DNA of 64,000 nt, from positions 1 through 64,000 of the forward strand of contig NZ_KL503807.1 in assembly GCF_000709795.1 (NCBI RefSeq), read 5' to 3'. Shown piece after piece: positions 58,155-64,000 of this stretch. Position 1 is the first letter of the stretch. Each line of letters starts with the position of its first letter. The position numbers were made by a program, and so were the translations under genes. This DNA is from Bartonella bacilliformis Ver097. GTDB lineage: Bacteria; Pseudomonadota; Alphaproteobacteria; Rhizobiales; Rhizobiaceae. The notes beneath the pieces were generated by a model. That model saw only the letters and a list, made by a program, of their open reading frames with translations, was not told where the DNA came from and searched no databases.

Positions 58155-59225
58155 ATGTCAGATGAAAAACCAGACAAAGAAAGTCAAACAGAAGAACCTA
58201 CAGAACATAAAATTCACAAGGCAGAAGAAAAAGGTAATCTGCCCTTTTCGCGTGAATTACCCATTCTTGCCTCTCTTATGAGCTTTAGCCTCATTACCAT
58301 TTTTGTTGCTTTTCCTGCCATGTCAAAGTTGTCTCGTTTTTTAACTGAATGGCTTGAACGTCCGGAATCGTGGCACATTAATACCGCAGAAGACATCAAA
58401 CATTTGATTTATTTAGTTGGTGGAAATCTAGGCTTAGCTTTAGCCGCTCTTTTAATTATTATCCCTCTGATTTCTATTGCTGCCTCTGCTATACAAAATG
58501 CACCGCGTATTGTTACAGAACGCATCAGCCCAAAATGGTCACGCATTTCACCTGCTAATGGATTTGGACGGATCTTTGGGAAAGCAGGATTTGTTGAATT
58601 TTTAAAATCACTCGTTAAACTCATCGGTGTCAGCATTATTGTTTACATTATGTTCTTCAAAAATAACACGATTTTTATCAATGCGCTCTTAACGGATGCA
58701 CCGGCTTTACCAGAATATATCCGCCAAAAACTGGTTGATTTATCCCTGTCTTTTATCGTTGCTGTTGCTATTATTGCAGGATTTGACCTAGCATGGTCAC
58801 GCTTTTATTGGCGTCAACAATTGCGCATGACGAAACAAGAAGTCAAGGATGAATATAAAAACCTTGAAGGTAATCCCATGGTCAAATCAAGAATGCGCTC
58901 ACTTGCACGAGATCGCATTCGCCGAAAAATGATCGCTAATGTGCCTACAGCAACCTTAATTGTTACAAACCCAACGCATTTTTCTGTTGCTCTGCGCTAT
59001 AAACCACCTCTTGATCATGCACCCGTTGTGATTGCGAAAGGACAAGATATTCTGGCACTCCATATACGCGAAATTGCTACCAAACACGATATCCCTATTA
59101 TTGAAGATCAACCCTTAGCACGCGCACTTTACAAACAAGTCGAAGTCGACCAAACAATCCCACCTGAATTTTATGAAGGTGTTGCTGCCCTAATTCGATT
59201 TATTAATAGTCAAAAAATTCATTAA
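58155..59225 (+). CDS. flhB: flagellar export switch protein FlhB
   Basis: FlhB is the inner-membrane export component that changes substrate class from hook to filament. The 356 residues have the conserved opening KESQTEEPTEHKIHKAEEKG, four membrane segments, and the autocleavage motif NPTH (Asn272-His275) within VTNPTHFSVALRYK. The cytoplasmic end has ARALYKQVEVDQTIPPEFYEGVAALI. All key residues are present, so the export switch should work. It is followed by a conserved hypothetical gene. Confidence 0.96.
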   Translation: MSDEKPDKESQTEEPTEHKIHKAEEKGNLPFSRELPILASLMSFSLITIFVAFPAMSKLSRFLTEWLERPESWHINTAEDIKHLIYLVGGNLGLALAALLIIIPLISIAASAIQNAPRIVTERISPKWSRISPANGFGRIFGKAGFVEFLKSLVKLIGVSIIVYIMFFKNNTIFINALLTDAPALPEYIRQKLVDLSLSFIVAVAIIAGFDLAWSRFYWRQQLRMTKQEVKDEYKNLEGNPMVKSRMRSLARDRIRRKMIANVPTATLIVTNPTHFSVALRYKPPLDHAPVVIAKGQDILALHIREIATKHDIPIIEDQPLARALYKQVEVDQTIPPEFYEGVAALIRFINSQKIH

Positions 59226-59332
59226 AAAAAATTTCTATTCATCTACTTTCTTTTTAAAAATTTAACTTTAGCTCTATAGAGTCGCCATGTTTATTTTAAA
59301 AACTTAACCTTAAACCGATATGTAGAGCAGCC

Positions 59333-59815
59333 ATGAGTCAGCATAAAATTTTAAATACCTCAACGATATCAGGAGGTCAAAAAACGAAAAAGGATTATAT
59401 CACTGAAATTCGTGAAATGGTTTTGGCAAAACAGGTTGCACAATTTATTCCAGAATTACGGCTTATTGACGTGGGTGATTTCATTTCCTGTATTCATACA
59501 GAACGTTTTCATCATCTTTCTGAATTGATTGAAAGTGCTGCAGAATTGCGTTTTTACCCTCATACTATGCTCTTTGCCCAAAATGCCAGTTATGAATTAG
59601 ATTGGGAGACCACCCCAAACATATTACTGCATATGAAATTTTCAAATGACGGTGTACAAACCTTTTTTCAGCTCACCATGTCTGCAGAACAATTTGGCGT
59701 TGAAATAGATCATTGTATTTTTGATAATCCTGCAGATGAAGAAACCAATACCAGCGCTTTTATGAATGCTCTGAATAATGCACGGATACAAAAACAAAGA
59801 CCGCTAGCTCACTAA
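59333..59815 (+). CDS. conserved hypothetical protein downstream of flhB
   Basis: This 160-residue soluble protein has no signal peptide or membrane helix. Visible segments are LAKQVAQFIPELRLIDVGDFISCIHTERFHHLSELIESAAELRFYP and NILLHMKFSNDGVQTFFQLTMSAEQFGVEID, a mix of helix and strand. I do not recognise a named family. It is 107 bases after flhB on the same strand and so probably belongs to the motA-fliM-flhB unit, possibly a regulator or chaperone. Confidence 0.65.
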   Translation: MSQHKILNTSTISGGQKTKKDYITEIREMVLAKQVAQFIPELRLIDVGDFISCIHTERFHHLSELIESAAELRFYPHTMLFAQNASYELDWETTPNILLHMKFSNDGVQTFFQLTMSAEQFGVEIDHCIFDNPADEETNTSAFMNALNNARIQKQRPLAH

Positions 59816-60236
59816 GCGTGCGCCTCCTTCGTATCACTCTCATGCCCAGTATGTATTTAAAACAGTCCACACCCTAAAGAGTGCAAAAAAGCTCTTCTCT
59901 ATGCAAGAATTCCTTTTATACACATAGATGATGCAGAATCTCACATAATGACGCAGACGCTCTTGCTCATAGGGGAAAAATTACTCTTGAGTAAACAGGT
60001 TATAGACGGAAAATATCCCTAAAAATAAACGATAATAAATTGAAGAGACTGTTCAATAACAACGTCTCCTAAAAAACTAAGAAAAGCTCTGTGCGCTAAA
60101 TACGGAAAAACCCTTACCCTCTTGCCAAGGCAGCATATAAGCGTGCAAATTCCCTCTTAAAAGCGATACCAAATGCCCTATACCTATAAAAAAGCACTCT
60201 TGAAAATTAAAACCGCTTCTTAACAATATACCGACT
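59816..60236. other. spacer between convergent gene ends
   Basis: No convincing gene is visible. It lies between the ends of the plus-strand motA block and the minus-strand flhA block. A 74-codon minus-strand frame at 60077-60301 overlaps the next gene in another frame and has no family. I see no clear terminator hairpin with a T-run. Confidence 0.35.
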
Positions 60237-60707
60237 TCAACCTGAACGTCTTGTCGCGCCACGTATTTTCTCAACCGAGATATAATTAAACTGTTTAACA
60301 AGCAAATCTTTCAAAACAGGACTTGAAAAACGCTGATTCACTTGATCCATGATCTGTTGTTTGACCATATCAAATTTAACTCTTTCAATCATACGAACAT
60401 TTGAATAACTGCCCCAAAAACTTTGAAAGATCGCATCATGAATCAAAACACCTACAGGAACCACTATGTTTTGTGCTGCTTTTTTGTCAACAACATAGGT
60501 GAGCTGTGCAATCAGATACCCCTGTACAGCTCCATCAACTAAGATCGGAATATTCATTATTTCCGTATCGCTAGAGCCAATCTCTTCACTAATAGAAACT
60601 GGAGTTGTGGGAATGTTTGAATCTCTTTTATAGCTGTTAATGCCAAGCATCAAAGCCCCTAAAGAAACCAAGCAAACCCATAACCCCAGTGTGATCATCT
60701 TGATCAT
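60237..60707 (-). CDS. single-pass membrane protein at the end of the flgJ unit
   Basis: This 156-residue protein has one N-terminal membrane helix (MITLGLWVCLVSLGALMLGI) and a periplasmic domain with IPILVDGAVQGYLIAQLTYVVD and a C-terminal LKDLLVKQFNYISVEKI. The plan resembles FliL (one helix, a small domain, and an amphipathic helix before a beta strand), but the similarity is by shape only. It overlaps the flgN-like gene by four bases, so it is translated with flgJ and flgN. An accessory stator or export role is my inference. Confidence 0.65.
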   Translation of the reverse strand: MIKMITLGLWVCLVSLGALMLGINSYKRDSNIPTTPVSISEEIGSSDTEIMNIPILVDGAVQGYLIAQLTYVVDKKAAQNIVVPVGVLIHDAIFQSFWGSYSNVRMIERVKFDMVKQQIMDQVNQRFSSPVLKDLLVKQFNYISVEKIRGATRRSG

Positions 60708-61147
60708 TTATGACGCCCAGCATTAACCAAAATTGGATCATAGGTTCCATCTGTATCTTCAGCACGCGCAGCCATCTGCACGATTTGCGAAAGCTCCCGA
60801 ACAGCTTCTAAATGTGTTTGAAGCAATTCACTATTACGATGTAATTTAACCTGTAAATCGGAAAGTACATTTGCAACCTCAGTTTCAACATTTGAGTCCA
60901 TATACCGTGCAACATCTTTCATCGATTGATTAAGATCACGTAATCCACGTGTTTTACGCAAATTAACTTCTTCATAATCTGGTGTCCCATGGCTTTCAAG
61001 CATCGTACTTTCATATTCAACGACTTCTACTAGCCCCTTAACAGCAGTCATAAATTTCGTAATCGCCCAATCACGACCAATCAGGTCATTATTCGGAATA
61101 TTCGTTTGAGATACAGTATTCTCATCATTATATTGTGCTACAGACAT
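60704..61147 (-). CDS. flgN: FlgN-like flagellar export chaperone
   Basis: The 147-residue helical protein contains ITKFMTAVKGLVEVVEYESTML and heptad-like helices (RDLNQSMKDVARYMDSNVE, LSDLQVKLHRNSELLQTHLE), the plan of FlgN, the chaperone of FlgK and FlgL. I start at the ATG preceded by GGGGAAT, which is better than the upstream in-frame ATG at 61204. Brucella has flgJ followed by flgN in the same order. The sequence itself is weakly diagnostic, so the name rests partly on position. Confidence 0.7.
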   Translation of the reverse strand: MSVAQYNDENTVSQTNIPNNDLIGRDWAITKFMTAVKGLVEVVEYESTMLESHGTPDYEEVNLRKTRGLRDLNQSMKDVARYMDSNVETEVANVLSDLQVKLHRNSELLQTHLEAVRELSQIVQMAARAEDTDGTYDPILVNAGRHK

Positions 61148-61258
61148 TATATTATTCCCCTTTTTTACTTTTCTTAGACAAGATTTATTATTATTCGTAT
61201 TCAACTTTATTCCTAATAAGATAATGGATTATTTATATAATCATCACTACTTACAAAA

Positions 61259-61840
61259 TTAACGAGGTTGACGGACCCAATTCAGTTCATTTGCATGAAC
61301 AATTACATCAGCAATCGTGCGATAGTCTTGCATCACAAGCGTTTGTTTAAGTTCTTTCTCGTGAGACAAATTTTCTTTCAACAAACCTTCTGTCTTCTTT
61401 TCTTGCTCAGAGGCAAACATCTGAGCAATGCCGACGCCACCAGACATTGCAAATTCTTTAGCCAATTGCTCAATCATCATAAATTTCCATATTTTTCCTG
61501 CTTGCCCTTTCCCAAAAACAGAAGGAAGATCCGTCGTAAACATATTTTCAATAAAAGATTGTAACATAAAAGCTTCAAAAGCCTTAAAAACTTCACTATT
61601 TTTGTCATTAATTGCTTTTGATTTTATATGGACCTGGTGAACAACTTCTTTTGGTGGGACAAAATCAGAGCGCACTAAGTCAGAAAAATCTGCTTTCTCA
61701 TTAACTGAAATTAAAACAGAATCTGGCGTGCGCATAGCATTTTGCGCAATACGCAATTTTTCAATCGACGCACGATATTCAAGCGGATCGGCTGCACGTG
61801 CAACGTCAAGAACAATATCTGAAGGTGGCTGAATAGCCAT
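61259..61840 (-). CDS. flgJ: rod-binding protein FlgJ (single-domain, rod-cap type)
   Basis: FlgJ caps the growing rod. The protein has 193 residues and lacks the C-terminal muramidase domain seen in enteric FlgJ, as is usual in alphaproteobacteria. The rod-binding core is VFKAFEAFMLQSFIENMFTT, then FGKGQAGKIWKFMMIEQLAKEFAMSGGVGIAQMF, highly diagnostic. The muramidase role is presumably filled by the lytic transglycosylase encoded next to ftcR. A conspicuous inverted repeat lies 65 bases upstream of the start. Confidence 0.92.
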   Translation of the reverse strand: MAIQPPSDIVLDVARAADPLEYRASIEKLRIAQNAMRTPDSVLISVNEKADFSDLVRSDFVPPKEVVHQVHIKSKAINDKNSEVFKAFEAFMLQSFIENMFTTDLPSVFGKGQAGKIWKFMMIEQLAKEFAMSGGVGIAQMFASEQEKKTEGLLKENLSHEKELKQTLVMQDYRTIADVIVHANELNWVRQPR

Positions 61841-61904
61841 AGATCCCTCCTTAGCGTAACAATTGGCTCTTCTTTATGCTCATGATTGAACAACAATTGA
61901 TGTC

Positions 61905-61951
61905 CTTTTCTTCTAAGAATTTCTAAAAATTTCGGAAATTCTTAAGAAAAG
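61905..61951. repeat. long inverted repeat upstream of flgJ
   Basis: CTTTTCTTCTAAGAATTTC pairs with GAAATTCTTAAGAAAAG, a 17-bp stem with one 2-base bulge and an 11-base loop. There is no T-run on either side. It lies in the 459-base spacer between the FliJ-like gene and flgJ. It may be a leader structure or processing site. Confidence 0.6.
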
Positions 61952-62299
61952 CGTAAATACTATTTTGGATATATAAAAAACTAAACTTACGTCAAACTGA
62001 CCCTCGGCATGATTTGAATTCTTTTTTCCAACACTCTATCAAAATTTGGTCCATTGATATTTTTGCTGAGCATACCTTCTCCGAATATGCCTACTTTGAG
62101 TATACTGGCTCTGAATATACCTGCTATAAATTGGCTTATACCAAAGTTCCACAATCGACAGTGCGCATCCTCTTATCACTCTCTTTGAGCAATTTCATCA
62201 CTCTAATTAATTTGTGCAATATGTGTTTGTACGAAAGAAGATTTTGCAACATTATCGATTGCTTAACATGTCACCTCCTAAAGCCTAACAAGCATTATA
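61952..62299. other. spacer between flgJ and the FliJ-like gene
   Basis: A TTG-initiated plus-strand frame (62014-62319) runs across this stretch, but its Tyr/Glu/Thr-rich translation has no family and it overlaps the FliJ-like gene on the other strand, so I leave it out. A promoter for flgJ may lie here. Short direct repeats of GAATAT and TACT occur around 62084-62130. Confidence 0.35.
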
Positions 62300-62686
62300 T
62301 CACTTTGATATTCTTATGACTTTATCTGCAATGTGATCTTCCAGTATCATCTCAAAATCTTTACGATCTTCACGAGATTGAGCCTTTTTATATTTGTCTT
62401 CTAACCGTTGTAAACGACTAGAAGCTTCACGCACAACCTGTCTCTGCTGGACAATTCTCTCTTGAAGATATTTTTCCATTCTGGCAATATATTTTAAGCG
62501 CCGTGTCAAAAAATTGGCATCCCAAAAGTGATTCCCTGATTCTTTTTCCATCAAAGAAAAAAGCACATACATCTCTTCTTCACAAAAAGACGCTTGTGTG
62601 TTCAAGTTTTCCAATTCAACTTTATGATACGCATCCATAAGGCCTTGTATCTTAAGAAGTTTGCCATAACGTTTGCTTTTTTGCAT
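62300..62686 (-). CDS. FliJ-like coiled-coil flagellar protein
   Basis: This basic 128-residue protein is helical throughout, with coiled-coil stretches (LKYIARMEKYLQERIVQQRQ and VREASSRLQRLEDKYKKAQS). That is the size and plan of FliJ, which docks FliI to FlhA. It lies 3 bases after fliR and close to flhA in this unit, a fitting location. Sequence identity to known FliJ cannot be judged by eye, so the call is an inference. Confidence 0.62.
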   Translation of the reverse strand: MQKSKRYGKLLKIQGLMDAYHKVELENLNTQASFCEEEMYVLFSLMEKESGNHFWDANFLTRRLKYIARMEKYLQERIVQQRQVVREASSRLQRLEDKYKKAQSREDRKDFEMILEDHIADKVIRISK

Positions 62687-62689
62687 GTT

Positions 62690-63490
62690 TTAAGGCCCTC
62701 TTCTCAGCCAGTCTTGTGACTCTAAACTGAAAAAATTCAAAATCTCCGGCATAATAAAGTAAAGCAAGAATAATCCCCCTGCAATCACAAAAGGCAGTGA
62801 AATAAAATACACAGGAATGTTGGGGGTTAATTTGTTGACCAATCCAACAGCAATATTGACCAAAACCGCATAAACAATAAAAGGCGCAGCAATACGCAAT
62901 GTAGTTAGAAAAGCCTTCGACAAAGCATCACGATAATCTATCAATGCAGCCTCTGGATTAGGAATAAAAACTGGCGACACCACATCATAAGAAGCTAAGA
63001 GACCGCGGATCGCAAACATATGCAAATCGCTTGCAAAAAAAAGCATAACACCAACCAAAACTAGCAGATGTGCTACTTGAGTTTCTGGTGTTGAGTCAAT
63101 CACATTATGGCCTGGTTGACCAGAATATCCCATCGACATGGCAATAATCGTCGCCATAAATTGCAAAGCCCAAAGATAAACATGAGCAATAACCCCAAAA
63201 GTAACCCCAATCAGCATTTCAGAACATAAAGCACGCACAAATAAGGTAAAATCAGGTTTTTCACCAAAATCCTTAAAAAAATCGGCCACCATAGGCAACA
63301 TTATCAATGAAAAAGAAATCGCGATAAATAAACGTAACTGGATAGGAATACGAATACTTGAAATACCTGGCATCAACATCAAACAAGCCCCCACCCGCGC
63401 AAAAACAAGCATGGCAAGAAGAACCAACTGGTTCAAAGGCACAGAAGCCAATGGCGATATAAGTGAGGATAAGGATGTCAACGGCATCAA
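62690..63490 (-). CDS. fliR: flagellar export gate protein FliR
   Basis: FliR completes the export channel with FliP and FliQ. The 266 residues contain six hydrophobic segments. Diagnostic parts are LVFARVGACLMLMPGISSIRIPIQLRLFIAISFSLIMLP, ALQFMATIIAMSMGYSGQP, and the C-terminal PNIPVYFISLPFVIAGGLFLLYFI. It lies 11 bases after flhA and 3 bases before the FliJ-like gene. Confidence 0.95.
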   Translation of the reverse strand: MMPLTSLSSLISPLASVPLNQLVLLAMLVFARVGACLMLMPGISSIRIPIQLRLFIAISFSLIMLPMVADFFKDFGEKPDFTLFVRALCSEMLIGVTFGVIAHVYLWALQFMATIIAMSMGYSGQPGHNVIDSTPETQVAHLLVLVGVMLFFASDLHMFAIRGLLASYDVVSPVFIPNPEAALIDYRDALSKAFLTTLRIAAPFIVYAVLVNIAVGLVNKLTPNIPVYFISLPFVIAGGLFLLYFIMPEILNFFSLESQDWLRRGP

Positions 63491-63501
63491 CCCTTCTTCT
63501 T

Positions 63502-64000
63502 TTAAGAGAGAACTCCTAATGTTTTGACTTCAATACCACGAGCAATTTCTGCATGAGAAAGCACAGGCAATGTTGGGAAAAGACGTTCCATAATCATACG
63601 GATATAAGGCCGCGCTTGTGGCGATGTAATCAGGACAAAACGTATCGCTTTTTCCATATGCTGACGAATCATCACTGAGGCTTCCGTGCCAAATTTTTCA
63701 AGTTCCATCGGATCAAGATCAAATTCAACAATCTCACCCTTTGTATCGAATTTTAAAGCCTTCTGAAACGTCAGATCCCAACGGCTTCCCATCCGCAGAA
63801 CATTCAACACACCACCGTCAGACAAATCACCACAAATTTGTTGCGATAAACGTAACCGTACATGTTCAACAATCAAGTCAGAACGCCGAACATGGGGAGC
63901 AACTTCAGCAACTGCTTCCAAAATAAGATGCAGATTACGAATAGAAATGCGTTCAGACAAAAGAAGTTTCAAAACTGACTGTAAACCTGAATAAGAAAGA
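63502..64000 (-). CDS. flhA: flagellar export protein FlhA, C-terminal part (truncated by the window)
   Basis: Only the last 165 residues of FlhA lie in the window; the frame runs open to the right edge ([20 protein letters not shown]...), so the start is outside. This piece is the cytoplasmic nonamer-ring domain that receives chaperone-substrate complexes. Diagnostic parts are [35 protein letters not shown] and [19 protein letters not shown] at the end. fliR follows 11 bases later. Confidence 0.93.
   Translation of the reverse strand, partial: LSYSGLQSVLKLLLSERISIRNLHLILEAVAEVAPHVRRSDLIVEHVRLRLSQQICGDLSDGGVLNVLRMGSRWDLTFQKALKFDTKGEIVEFDLDPMELEKFGTEASVMIRQHMEKAIRFVLITSPQARPYIRMIMERLFPTLPVLSHAEIARGIEVKTLGVLS

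Noticed and set aside
60077..60301. 74-codon minus-strand frame at the end of the flgJ unit
   Set aside because: Overlaps the real membrane-protein gene in another frame and shows no family.
62014..62319. 101-codon TTG-started plus-strand frame near flgJ
   Set aside because: Overlaps the FliJ-like gene on the other strand, no ribosome site, low-complexity Tyr/Thr/Glu repeats arising from short DNA repeats.

Overview
This window is AT-rich alphaproteobacterial DNA that I attribute to a flagellated Bartonella. The supporting signs are the rhizobial/Brucella-type flagellar gene order (fliF, a FliH-like gene, motB, motC, fliK, a lytic transglycosylase gene, ftcR, flgE, flgK, flgL, flaF, flbT, flgD, fliQ), the regulators FtcR, FlaF and FlbT, the accessory proteins MotC and MotE, and three pertactin-like autotransporters of the kind found in Bartonella. 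Intergenic stretches are long, AT-rich and contain gene relics, as expected of a host-adapted genome. The species cannot be fixed from the sequence alone.

Layout. About 1-1700 is gene-poor, with decayed coding fragments at the left edge. About 1.7-9 kb is housekeeping: asd; the methionine importer metQ-metN-metI; a MaoC-like hydratase gene facing away from a Rossmann/SAF-domain dehydrogenase gene; and a creatininase-family amidohydrolase gene. A 6.3-kb autotransporter gene (9.5-15.9 kb, minus strand) carries a highly repetitive beta-helix passenger. At 17.0-20.7 kb lies a complete ferric-siderophore ABC importer (binding protein, two permeases, ATPase) with a strong hairpin plus T-run after its first gene, followed by tRNA-Gln(CUG). 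About 1 kb of empty DNA then separates it from the flagellar genes.

The flagellar region (21.9-64 kb) has four blocks. Block A (minus, fliF down to fliQ) supplies the MS ring, stator parts, hook, hook-filament junction and flagellin regulators. Two more autotransporter genes (36.2-41.9 kb, plus) and the barrel-encoding tail of a dead third copy lie between block A and block B. Block B (minus, DUF1217, flgF, fliI, flgB, flgC, fliE, flgG, flgA, flgI, motE, flgH, fliL, fliP) supplies rod, P and L rings and export parts. It ends in a degenerate flagellin-like gene in the place where rhizobial flagellin genes normally sit. Block C (plus, motA, fliM, a DUF6468-like gene, fliN, fliG, flhB, one unknown) supplies the stator and switch. 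Block D (minus, flhA partial at the window edge, fliR, a FliJ-like gene, flgJ, flgN-like, one unknown) completes the export gate and rod assembly.

Most notable are the decayed flagellin, which has lost both its normal start region and its stop and now reads into an autotransporter's terminator; the autotransporter cluster with a remnant copy beside it; a mixed helical/beta-helix passenger; and repeat-bearing or extended versions of several flagellar proteins (FlgD, MotE, the DUF6468-like protein, FliI, FliN).
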